DNA of 64,000 bases. Origin: Sphingomicrobium clamense (lineage in GTDB: Bacteria; Pseudomonadota; Alphaproteobacteria; Sphingomonadales; Sphingomonadaceae). The translations under genes were made by a program, and so were the position numbers. The notes under the pieces were generated by a model, which saw only the letters and a program-made list of their open reading frames with translations, ran no database searches and was not told the origin of the DNA. Location: the NCBI RefSeq assembly GCF_019264355.1, contig NZ_JAHVAH010000001.1, positions 1,720,001-1,784,000 of the forward strand, in the 5' to 3' direction. How positions within the stretch are numbered: position 1 is the stretch's first letter; the number at the start of each line of letters is the position of its first letter. This document shows positions 54,784 to 64,000 of this stretch, piece by piece.

Positions 54784-56334
54784 ATGGCGACCCTTATTCC
54801 CGTCTTAGGCGACCAGCTGAGCCTCGATCTTTCCTCGCTCGATGTCGAGGACCGCTCGGATTGTATCGTCCTCATGATGGAGGTCTGGGACGAGGCGACC
54901 TATGTCCGCCACCACCAGCAGAAAATCGCGTTGATCTTCTCTGCCATGCGTCACTTCGCCGAGGAATTGCGCGAGGGCGGTTACGAGGTCGATTACGTCA
55001 AGCTCGACGATGACGACAATTCAGGCAGCTTTACCGGCGAGGTCGAGCGCGCGCTGGCTCGCCACGACATTGATGCCATCCGCATCACCGAAGCGGGCGA
55101 ATATCGCGTGATGGACGCGATCGAGGGTTGGTCGGACACATTCGAGCTCCCCGTCGACATCCGCCCCGATACGCGCTTCGTCTGCAGCCTCGACGAATTC
55201 ACCGCCTGGGCGCAGAGCCGCGACGGTGGGCTGCGCATGGAATATTTCTATCGCGATATGCGTCGCAAGACCGGGCTCCTCATGGACGGCGACGAGCCCG
55301 TTGAAGGTCGCTGGAACTTCGACCACGAAAATCGCGACAGTGCCGATCCCGACACCGACTTCCCGCCCCGCCCCACCTTCGAGCCCGACGCCATCACGCG
55401 CGACGTCATGGACCTCGTCGCCAGCCGCTTCGGCAACCATTTCGGCGACCTCGAAAGCTTTACCTGGCCGGTGACCGCCGCCGAGGCCAAAGACGCACTC
55501 GAACAGTTCCTCGACCACCGCCTCCCCTGTTTCGGCGCGACGCAGGATGCGATGCTCACGGGCGAGGACTTCCTCAACCACGCGCTCCTCTCGACCTCGA
55601 TCAATCTCGGCCTGCTCGACCCGCTTTACGTCTGCGAGCGCGCCGAGCGGCGCTACAATGACGGCAAGGTCCCGATCGAAGCCGCCGAGGGCTTCATCCG
55701 CCAGATCATCGGCTGGCGCGAATATATTCGCGGCATCTATTGGTGGGAGGGGGAAGGCTATGGCGAAGAGAATTACTTCGACGCCAAGCGTGACCTGCCC
55801 GACTTTTACTGGACCGGCGAGACCGACATGCACTGCATGGCCGAAGCCGTCCGCGCCACCCGCGAGCATGCTTACGCCCACCATATCCAGCGGCTCATGG
55901 TGCTCGGCAATTTCGCACTGCTTGCCGGGATCGAGCCACGCCAGGTCCAGGACTGGTACCTCGTCGTCTACGCCGACGCCTACGAGTGGGTCGAGATGCC
56001 CAACGTCGTCGGCATGGCGCTCTTCGCCGACGGCGGCGCGATGGCGTCCAAGCCCTACGCGGCTAGCGGCAACTACATCAACAAGATGTCCGATTATTGC
56101 AGTTCATGCCGCTATAACGTCAGCAAGAAGACCGGCGAGGACGCCTGCCCCTTCAACGCGCTCTACTGGCACTTTCTCGACCGCCACCGCGACAAGCTCT
56201 CCAGCAACCACCGCCTCGGCCGCATCTATTCCAACTGGGACCGGATGGATGACGCGCGTAGGCAAGAGTATCGCGACAGCGCCGACGCCTTCCTGAAAAC
56301 GCTCACTCCTCCGCAGGAGCCGTGGGCGCGCTGA
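54784..56334 (+). CDS. FeS-type cryptochrome/photolyase (PhrB-like, (6-4) type)
   Basis: Flavoprotein of 516 residues resembling the bacterial iron-sulfur photolyases. Four Cys for the [4Fe-4S] cluster are at 351, 439, 442 and 455 (TDMHCM, YCSSCRY, DACPF), almost the same positions as recalled for Agrobacterium PhrB. The N-terminal alpha/beta domain would bind a lumazine antenna, the rest FAD. Light-driven repair of (6-4) photoproducts is expected. Its 3' end overlaps the convergent CPBP gene by 32 bp. Other repair genes (ada) lie nearby. Confidence 0.93.
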   Translation: MATLIPVLGDQLSLDLSSLDVEDRSDCIVLMMEVWDEATYVRHHQQKIALIFSAMRHFAEELREGGYEVDYVKLDDDDNSGSFTGEVERALARHDIDAIRITEAGEYRVMDAIEGWSDTFELPVDIRPDTRFVCSLDEFTAWAQSRDGGLRMEYFYRDMRRKTGLLMDGDEPVEGRWNFDHENRDSADPDTDFPPRPTFEPDAITRDVMDLVASRFGNHFGDLESFTWPVTAAEAKDALEQFLDHRLPCFGATQDAMLTGEDFLNHALLSTSINLGLLDPLYVCERAERRYNDGKVPIEAAEGFIRQIIGWREYIRGIYWWEGEGYGEENYFDAKRDLPDFYWTGETDMHCMAEAVRATREHAYAHHIQRLMVLGNFALLAGIEPRQVQDWYLVVYADAYEWVEMPNVVGMALFADGGAMASKPYAASGNYINKMSDYCSSCRYNVSKKTGEDACPFNALYWHFLDRHRDKLSSNHRLGRIYSNWDRMDDARRQEYRDSADAFLKTLTPPQEPWAR

Positions 56335-57211
56335 GCGCCTGTTTGCGCCGCACCCACCACGGCGCCATCACCTCGCCCTTGTCCATCGCTTGTTTGAGCA
56401 TCCACAGCCCCGCCGCGGTCGCCAGCACCAGCGCGATCAGCGACGCCTCCAGCCCGAACGCCCCGCCCGACAGCAACTCCGGCCCCGACAACTCCGCCGT
56501 CACCAGCCCTTCGACGTCGTTGCCCGACACCGGCACGTCGAACACGAATCCCTGCGTCATGTTCCAGCCGAAATGGATCCCGATCGGCAGCCACAAGGAC
56601 CGCGTCCACATATAGGCCGCCCCCAGCAGCAGCCCCGCCTCGATCGAAATCGCGATCGAGGAAAAGGTCGTCGCATTGGGATTGGCATCGTGCGCGAAGC
56701 CGAAGAAGAGCGCGGTCAGCACCAGCGCCGCCCAGCTGCCCGCAAACTCCTCGATCCAGCGGAACAGGATGCCGCGAAAGATCAGCTCTTCCATGAAGCC
56801 TGCGATCAGCCCCGCCCCCGCGAACAGGAAAACGAAATCCGAAAAGCCCCCCTCGCCGACGATATTGTAGACGTCGAACACCGCCGCGATCCCCACGATC
56901 GCCGCCATCAGCAGGAACGAGCCGCCGATGCCCAGCCCGAGATCGCGAACGGCATTCTCGGCGCGCAGGTCGTCATGCTTGCGCTCGCCCAAGTGCCGGA
57001 TGACCAGCTTGTAGGCGAGGAAGGACAAGGTGATCACGATTACCGCGCCGAGCAGCTGGCCGGCCGTCTCGCCGACTTGCGGCGTCAGCACCGCCATGAC
57101 CTCGCCAACCGTGAAGACCACGACCGCGATCACCAGCAGCGCGATGATCATCGCCACCAATGGAAAATCGACGGTCTTCTTCCAGAGCGGCTGGCTCACT
57201 GCATCGGTCAT
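56303..57211 (-). CDS. CPBP-family intramembrane metalloprotease
   Basis: Inner-membrane protein of 302 residues with about seven hydrophobic segments. The glutamate-based metal motif is EELIFRGILF, followed by FFGFAHDAN and HFGWNMTQG, the three signature motifs of the CPBP (Abi/RCE1-like) family. The start MTDAVSQP has a GGAGG ribosome binding site six bases before it. Members process prenylated or bacteriocin-type substrates; most bacterial ones are uncharacterised. Confidence 0.9.
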   Translation of the reverse strand: MTDAVSQPLWKKTVDFPLVAMIIALLVIAVVVFTVGEVMAVLTPQVGETAGQLLGAVIVITLSFLAYKLVIRHLGERKHDDLRAENAVRDLGLGIGGSFLLMAAIVGIAAVFDVYNIVGEGGFSDFVFLFAGAGLIAGFMEELIFRGILFRWIEEFAGSWAALVLTALFFGFAHDANPNATTFSSIAISIEAGLLLGAAYMWTRSLWLPIGIHFGWNMTQGFVFDVPVSGNDVEGLVTAELSGPELLSGGAFGLEASLIALVLATAAGLWMLKQAMDKGEVMAPWWVRRKQALSAPTAPAEE

Positions 57212-57269
57212 ACGGTCCTCCCCCGGGGTCACGCCGGGAAGAGTGCGCCGCGCGCGCGGCCCATGCAAG

Positions 57270-58310
57270 CTAAAGGTCGAGCTTCGCCTGGTCGGGCGTC
57301 ACGCCCTCGGCCTCGAGCAACCGCTTCTTGATCTCCAGCCCCCAGGCATAGCCGCCAAGGCTCCCGTCCGAGCGCACCACGCGATGACAGGGGATCAGCA
57401 CCGAGACATGATTGGCTCCGTTGGCGCTGCCCGCGGCGCGGACCGCGCCCGGCTTGCCGACCGCCGCCGCCAGTTCGGCATAGCTGCGCGTCTCGCCCGG
57501 CGGGATCTTGCGCAACTCCTGCCACACCGCCTCTTGGAACGCGGTGCCCGCCACGTCGAGCGGTAGGTCGGGCATGGCGAGCGGGGCTTCGACCGCCTGC
57601 ACCGCGCCCGCGACCCAATCGGCGATTTTCCCGTCATCGGGCAGGATCGTCGCCTTGGGGAAACGCTTCGTCAGCGCCGCCTCGTCCTCGCCGAAGCTCA
57701 GTCGGCAGATGCCCTTGTCGGTCGCCGCGACCAGCATCGGCCCCATCGCACTGTCGACCACGGCGTAGCGGATCGTCGCGCCCGCCCCGCCTTTCTTCCA
57801 CGCGCTCGCGCTCATGCCCTTGCCCTTCCGGTCCTCGTAAAATCGGCTCGGCGCTTCGTAGCCGGCCTCGTAAATCGCGTCGGTGACGCGCGTCTCTCGG
57901 CTCAACGCCTCGTCCGCCCTGCCCTTGCGCCTAGCCCGCGCATAGGCGGCGGGCGACACGCCCATCGCCCGCTTGAAAACGCGCTGGAGATGGCCGGGCG
58001 AGTAGCCGGTCGCCGCCCCCAGCTCCTCGAGCGTCGCGGGGCCTGCCTCGAGCAGTTCGACCGCCTTGGCCACCGCCGCTTCATCGGGTGCGACATCGTC
58101 GGGGTGGCAGCGCTTGCATGCCCGCAGCCCCGCCCCCTGCGCCGCGCGCCCGTCATCGAAAAAGCGGACATTGGACCGCTTGGGATGCCGCGCCGCGCAG
58201 GACGGCCGACAATAGATACCCGTGGTCAGCACCCCGGTCACGAACAGCCCATCCGCGCGTCGGTCGCGCGCCTTCACCCGGGCCCATCGTTCGTCGTCGT
58301 TCAGAATCAT
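57270..58310 (-). CDS. ada: Ada-type bifunctional methylphosphotriester / O6-methylguanine repair protein
   Basis: Protein of 346 residues with all Ada parts. The N-terminal zinc centre uses Cys34, Cys38, Cys65 and Cys68 (CRPSC, CKRC), where one Cys takes the methyl from phosphotriesters. An AraC-type helix-turn-helix (about residues 80-170) follows, then a methyltransferase domain with Cys308 in IPCHRV and GETRSYAEL. It repairs alkylated DNA and, when methylated, activates its own regulon. The start could also be a Met four codons earlier (58322). Confidence 0.93.
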   Translation of the reverse strand: MILNDDERWARVKARDRRADGLFVTGVLTTGIYCRPSCAARHPKRSNVRFFDDGRAAQGAGLRACKRCHPDDVAPDEAAVAKAVELLEAGPATLEELGAATGYSPGHLQRVFKRAMGVSPAAYARARRKGRADEALSRETRVTDAIYEAGYEAPSRFYEDRKGKGMSASAWKKGGAGATIRYAVVDSAMGPMLVAATDKGICRLSFGEDEAALTKRFPKATILPDDGKIADWVAGAVQAVEAPLAMPDLPLDVAGTAFQEAVWQELRKIPPGETRSYAELAAAVGKPGAVRAAGSANGANHVSVLIPCHRVVRSDGSLGGYAWGLEIKKRLLEAEGVTPDQAKLDL

Positions 58311-58421
58311 CGTGTGGATCATGACAGCAAGCAGTAGCCGCGCCAACGGTCACTGGCTTCCCGAAGCTTGCGGTCAATGTTTCACCTTGCCCGCAGCCGC
58401 GCCGCGGCGCAGCAGCAGGCC

Positions 58422-58892
58422 ATGGGCAAACGCACGACCCACGAGGGCGAACTGAGCCGCGACGACGTGCAGGCGTTGCTAGCGCAGCATTTTGCCGAGA
58501 TGCGCGCCGACAGCCCGCCCGATGCCTGCCACGTGATGACGGCCGAGCGGCTTGACGACCCGGCGATTCTCGTCCTGACGCTGCGCGAAGAAAACGGAAC
58601 GCTCGCCGCGGTCTGCGCACTGCGCACGCTCGATGACGACCATGGCGAGATCAAGTCGATGCGCGCTGCCGATCACGCGCGCGGCACGGGCGCGGGCAAG
58701 GTCATGCTCGACGCCTTGATCGATCGGGCGAAAGCGGCCGGGATGACGCGTCTGTCGATGGAAACCGGAAACAGCCCGCTCTTTGCTGCCGCCAACCGGC
58801 TCTACGAAGGTGCGGGCTTTACGCGATGCGGTCCGTTTGCGGGCTACCGCCCGACCCCGTTCACCCACTTCTTCACGAAGCGCATCGCTTAG
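58422..58892 (+). CDS. GNAT-family N-acetyltransferase
   Basis: Protein of 156 residues. The acetyl-CoA pyrophosphate loop is DHARGTGAGKVML (RGTGAG), with SMETGNSPLFAAANRLYEGAGF and CGPFAGYRPTPFTHFFTK after it, as in the YhhY/PaiA-type GNAT group. No signal peptide. The substrate is unknown. The ATG at 58422 fits the fold; a start at 58368 is possible. Its last 4 bp overlap the convergent hydrolase gene. Confidence 0.88.
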   Translation: MGKRTTHEGELSRDDVQALLAQHFAEMRADSPPDACHVMTAERLDDPAILVLTLREENGTLAAVCALRTLDDDHGEIKSMRAADHARGTGAGKVMLDALIDRAKAAGMTRLSMETGNSPLFAAANRLYEGAGFTRCGPFAGYRPTPFTHFFTKRIA

Positions 58893-59677
58893 TCGAGATT
58901 GGCCAGCCAGTCGGCCATCACCGGCAGGGCGCCCGCGGCAATGTCGTTATGCCCCGCGCCCTCGATCCGCACGAAGGTCGCATCGGGGCGAAGCCGCGCG
59001 AGCCGTTCGCTGTGGGAAGCGGGCACGATCCCGTCATTCGCGCCATGGATCAGAAGCACTTTTCCCGATGCCTTGGCGATCCGGCCCTTGGTCGTGAACT
59101 TGTCGCGCAGGAGCAGCTTGTTCGGCAGGAAGGGAAAGGCCGCCGATGCCGCGTCGGGCAATGACGTGAAGGCCGCGATCAGGATCAGCCCGGCAAACTT
59201 CCCGTCGAGCGCCAGCCGGCTCGCCACCCCCGTGCCGATGGAGAAGCCGCCGATCACGATGTCGCCGTCGTCCACGCCCTGCTTGCGCACGAAGCGCAAG
59301 GCCGCTCTTGCGTCGCGCTTCAGCCCCTCTTCACTCGGCGCGCCGGGATTGCCGGCATAGCCGCGATAGGAAACGAACAGCGCGCCATCGTCGGGCCCCA
59401 GCGCCCCGTCCACCCACGAGGCGCTGTTGCGCGCACTGTCGCCATTGCCGTGAAAGAAGATGAGGGTCTTGCCGCCTTCCCTGGCAGGGCGGAAGAAAGC
59501 CTTCAGGCGCAGCTCGTCCTCGGTTGCGAGCTGGACGACCTCATAGCCTGCGGGCGGCGCGCTCCAGTCGCTCGCATCGCGACTCGTGCCGGGGTAGATC
59601 ATCGTGCGTTGCAGGGCGAAAAGCATAAGAAGAACCAGTCCGATCGTCAGGAAAAGGCTGAGAATGAAATTGCGCAT
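58889..59677 (-). CDS. Membrane-anchored alpha/beta hydrolase
   Basis: Protein of 262 residues with an N-terminal uncleaved anchor (about residues 4-24). The fold is complete: oxyanion LIFFHGNGD, YRGYAGNPG, nucleophile GFSIGTG (Ser), Asp in VLLIHGANDGIV and His in IEGAGHNDI. The layout matches the YfhR/BEM46 group of membrane-bound hydrolases that face the periplasm; natural substrates are unknown. It is upstream of nothing else on its strand. Confidence 0.88.
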   Translation of the reverse strand: MRNFILSLFLTIGLVLLMLFALQRTMIYPGTSRDASDWSAPPAGYEVVQLATEDELRLKAFFRPAREGGKTLIFFHGNGDSARNSASWVDGALGPDDGALFVSYRGYAGNPGAPSEEGLKRDARAALRFVRKQGVDDGDIVIGGFSIGTGVASRLALDGKFAGLILIAAFTSLPDAASAAFPFLPNKLLLRDKFTTKGRIAKASGKVLLIHGANDGIVPASHSERLARLRPDATFVRIEGAGHNDIAAGALPVMADWLANLD

Positions 59678-59918
59678 GGCCTAGGGGCCTATGGGTCGCG
59701 CAAAGCGCCCGGATGCACAAGCCCGGCAAGGCGGATCGTCGCCGATTTCGACCCCCTCTCGGGCTCTTTTTCGAAAAGCTTCAGGACAGTGCCTTGCATC
59801 CTTTCCCACCCCTTGCTAGGGGCGCGCCAACCCATGGGGGGCGCACGGTTTTTTACCCAAGAGCCGCAGCGCCCCGTTTGATGCATGGATGGACCATTTG
59901 TCTGGAGCTTGAGCCAAC

Positions 59919-60473
59919 GTGAATAGCAGCGGCGGCATCCGGGCCAGCCTGGCGGGGCGTTACGCTTCGGCCTTGTTCGGCCTGGCACGTGAGGAAAACG
60001 AAATCGACACGGTCGCGGCGAATCTCGATTCGCTTCGCGCGGCTCTGGCCGAATCGAACGATCTCGACGCGCTGATCGCGTCGCCCGCGATGACCCGCGA
60101 CGATGCGGCGCGCGCGACCCAGGCGATCGCCCGCGAGTTCAAGCTGCACCGGCTGACCGCCAACTTCCTCGGCGTGCTCGCCGAGAATGGCCGTCTCGAC
60201 CAGCTCGGCGCCGCGAGCGAAGCGTTCGCCACGCTCGTCGCCGATCACAAGGGCGAGGCCCGCGCCGAAGTGACCAGCGCCCGCGCGCTGTCAACCGACC
60301 AGCTCGCCGCGCTCCAGAAGAAGCTTTCGGCCCGCGTGGGCCGCGACGTGACGCTCGACACCAGCGTCGATCCCGATCTCTTGGGTGGCCTCAAGGTCCA
60401 GCTCGGTTCCGAACTGATTGACGCCACCGTCCGTACCAAACTCAACACCCTCGCCCAGGCGATGAAAGGCTAA
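59919..60473 (+). CDS. atpH: ATP synthase F1 delta subunit
   Basis: Protein of 184 residues linking the F1 head to the peripheral stalk. Typical elements are SLAGRYASALFGLA at the start, LIASPAMTRDDAARA, and the C-terminal DLLGGLKVQLGSELIDATVRTKLNTLAQAM. The GTG start is at 59919 and its stop directly abuts atpA, so the atp genes are an operon. The 241 bp before it hold no clear promoter; a TTGCAT...TAGGGG pair near 59794-59822 is a weak candidate. Confidence 0.95.
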   Translation: MNSSGGIRASLAGRYASALFGLAREENEIDTVAANLDSLRAALAESNDLDALIASPAMTRDDAARATQAIAREFKLHRLTANFLGVLAENGRLDQLGAASEAFATLVADHKGEARAEVTSARALSTDQLAALQKKLSARVGRDVTLDTSVDPDLLGGLKVQLGSELIDATVRTKLNTLAQAMKG

Positions 60474-62006
60474 ATGATGGATATCCGCGCCGCTGAAATT
60501 TCCCGCGTCATCAAGGACGAAATCAAGAATTTCGACGCTGACGCCAAGGTGACCGAAGTCGGTTCCGTCCTCTCGGTCGGTGACGGCATCGCCCGTGTCC
60601 ACGGCCTCGACAACGTCCAGGCCGGTGAAATGGTCGAATTCGAAGGCGGCGTGCAGGGCATGGCGCTCAACCTCGAGCATGACAATGTCGGCGTCGTCAT
60701 CTTCGGTTCCGACCGTGAAGTGACCGAAGGCTCGACCGTCAAGCGGACCGGCACCATCGTCGACGTCCCCGTCGGCAAGGGCCTGCTCGGCCGCGTCGTC
60801 GACGCGCTCGGCAACCCGATCGACGGCAAGGGCCCGATCGACGCGACCGAACGCAGCCGCGTCGAAGTCAAGGCGCCGGGCATCATCCCGCGTAAGTCGG
60901 TGCACGAGCCGGTCCAGACCGGTCTCAAGGCATTGGACGCGCTCGTCCCCGTCGGCCGCGGCCAGCGCGAACTGATCATCGGCGACCGCCAGACCGGTAA
61001 GTCGGCCGTCGCCATCGACACGTTCATCAACCAGAAGAACGTCAACAAGTCGGACAATGAGAGCGAGAAGCTCTACTGCATCTACGTCGCCGTCGGCCAG
61101 AAGCGCTCGACCGTCGCGCAGATCGTCAAGCAGCTCGAAGAAAATGGCGCGATGGAATATTCGATCGTCGTCGCCGCGACCGCTTCGGAGCCCGCACCGC
61201 TGCAGTTCCTCGCGCCCTACACCGGCTGCGCTATGGGCGAGTATTTCCGCGACAACGGCATGCACGCCGTAATCGTCTATGATGACCTTTCGAAGCAGGC
61301 CGTCGCCTACCGTCAGATGTCGCTCCTGCTGCGCCGCCCGCCGGGCCGCGAAGCCTATCCGGGCGACGTCTTCTACCTGCATAGCCGCCTGCTCGAGCGT
61401 GCGGCGAAAATGAACGAAGACAATGGTGCCGGGTCGCTGACCGCGCTGCCGATCATCGAAACGCAGGCGGGCGACGTGTCGGCCTACATCCCGACCAACG
61501 TGATCTCGATCACCGACGGCCAGATCTTCCTCGAAACCGACCTCTTCTACCAGGGCATCCGCCCCGCCATTTCGGTCGGCCTCTCGGTCAGCCGCGTCGG
61601 CGGCGCCGCCCAGACCAAGGCGATGAAGAAGGTTGCGGGCTCGATCAAACTCGAACTTGCCCAGTATCGCGAAATGGCCGCCTTCGCCCAGTTCGGTTCG
61701 GACCTCGACGCTGCGACGCAGAAGCTGCTCGCACGCGGTGCCCGCCTTACCGAGCTGCTCAAGCAGCCGCAGTTCCAGCCGATGCCGATGGAAGAGCAGG
61801 TCGTCTCGATCTACGCCGGTACCAACGGCTTCATCGATGACGTGAAGGTCGAGGACGTGACCCGCTACGAGGCCGCGATGCTCAGCTACATCCGTTCGGA
61901 TCATGCCGACATCCTCAACACCATCCGCGAGACCAAGAAGCTCGAGGACGACACGGCTGCCAAGCTCAAGGACGCGCTCGAAGCGTTCGGCAAGCAGTTC
62001 GCTTAA
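60474..62006 (+). CDS. atpA: ATP synthase F1 alpha subunit
   Basis: Nucleotide-binding, non-catalytic F1 subunit of 510 residues. Signatures are [15 protein letters not shown] (Walker A), [40 protein letters not shown] (in part) and [17 protein letters not shown]. The two consecutive ATGs at 60474 and 60477 give MMDIRAAEI or MDIRAAEI. Immediately after the stop of atpH and 32 bp before atpG. Highly expressed by codon use. Confidence 0.97.
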   Translation: MMDIRAAEISRVIKDEIKNFDADAKVTEVGSVLSVGDGIARVHGLDNVQAGEMVEFEGGVQGMALNLEHDNVGVVIFGSDREVTEGSTVKRTGTIVDVPVGKGLLGRVVDALGNPIDGKGPIDATERSRVEVKAPGIIPRKSVHEPVQTGLKALDALVPVGRGQRELIIGDRQTGKSAVAIDTFINQKNVNKSDNESEKLYCIYVAVGQKRSTVAQIVKQLEENGAMEYSIVVAATASEPAPLQFLAPYTGCAMGEYFRDNGMHAVIVYDDLSKQAVAYRQMSLLLRRPPGREAYPGDVFYLHSRLLERAAKMNEDNGAGSLTALPIIETQAGDVSAYIPTNVISITDGQIFLETDLFYQGIRPAISVGLSVSRVGGAAQTKAMKKVAGSIKLELAQYREMAAFAQFGSDLDAATQKLLARGARLTELLKQPQFQPMPMEEQVVSIYAGTNGFIDDVKVEDVTRYEAAMLSYIRSDHADILNTIRETKKLEDDTAAKLKDALEAFGKQFA

Positions 62007-62038
62007 GCGCAACGAGGACCAATAGGAGACGCTAGCCG

Positions 62039-64000
<1,962 letters not shown>

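Noticed and set aside
60291..62012. Antisense frame of 573 residues across atpA
   Set aside because: A GC-biased shadow of a highly conserved gene, rich in Arg, Asp and Val, without any family.

Overview
The window looks like a chromosome segment of an alphaproteobacterium, most likely in the Sphingomonadales. The evidence is GC-rich, strongly codon-biased genes over most of its length, two HWE-type sensor histidine kinases, a proline-rich TonB encoded with ExbB and two ExbD proteins, a TamA-TamB pair, and PII (glnB), GlnA and F1 ATP synthase proteins of alphaproteobacterial type. No complete insertion sequence, prophage, CRISPR array or rRNA operon was seen. This placement comes from reading the proteins and was not tested by a search.

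Layout. (1) About 1-7,700 is visibly more AT-rich than the rest and ends next to a tRNA-Gly(CCC). It holds a truncated HWE kinase, a PilZ protein, and a three-gene module: a CHASE2-EAL membrane phosphodiesterase, a secreted FecR-domain protein with about 38 tandem VEEA/VEEV units, and an outer-membrane beta-barrel. This is the best candidate for an undescribed system: a cell-surface device that could signal through c-di-GMP. (2) 7.9-12 kb: OmpA-like lipoprotein, CPA-type antiporter, MoaB/CinA-fold and GFA-fold proteins. (3) 12-17.7 kb: PqqB-like hydrolase, map, and the nitrogen genes glnB and glnA, separated by a low-GC DUF6968-type gene, a small HTH gene and a CHASE3-HWE kinase. (4) 17.9-25.7 kb: tamB-tamA, small hypothetical genes, an S24-peptidase remnant and a DJ-1/PfpI protein. 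(5) 25.8-35.8 kb: topoisomerase IB, an MscS channel, a MaoC-thiolase operon behind a TTTACGTAAACG-type palindrome, DoxX, amidohydrolase, DUF4126, intracellular PHB depolymerase and an ABC exporter. (6) 35.8-40.7 kb: an exported MsrB overlapping a DipZ-like reductase, then tonB-exbB-exbD-exbD. (7) 40.9-48.9 kb: folB with a FolM-like SDR, DUF1285-Nudix-CCA operon, a second PilZ next to a GGDEF-EAL protein, and parC. (8) 49.2-59.7 kb: a His/Gly-rich secreted protein followed by two very stable hairpins, purC-priA, a periplasmic HExxH/TPR protein, an FeS photolyase, a CPBP protease, Ada, GNAT and an alpha/beta hydrolase. (9) 59.9-64 kb: atpH-A-G-D, with atpD cut by the window edge.

How the parts relate. 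Most of the window is housekeeping: nitrogen control, outer-membrane assembly, TonB energisation, replication restart, DNA repair and ATP synthesis. Genes are packed tightly, with many 1-8 bp start/stop overlaps and short convergent 3' overlaps. The c-di-GMP theme appears twice (PilZ plus EAL at 1.8-4.6 kb, PilZ plus GGDEF-EAL at 44.4-46.6 kb). In both proteins the GGDEF motif is altered while the EAL catalytic residues are kept, so both are more likely to degrade than make c-di-GMP. Carbon storage and fatty-acid genes (phaZ, MaoC, thiolase) lie next to palindromes that may be their operators.
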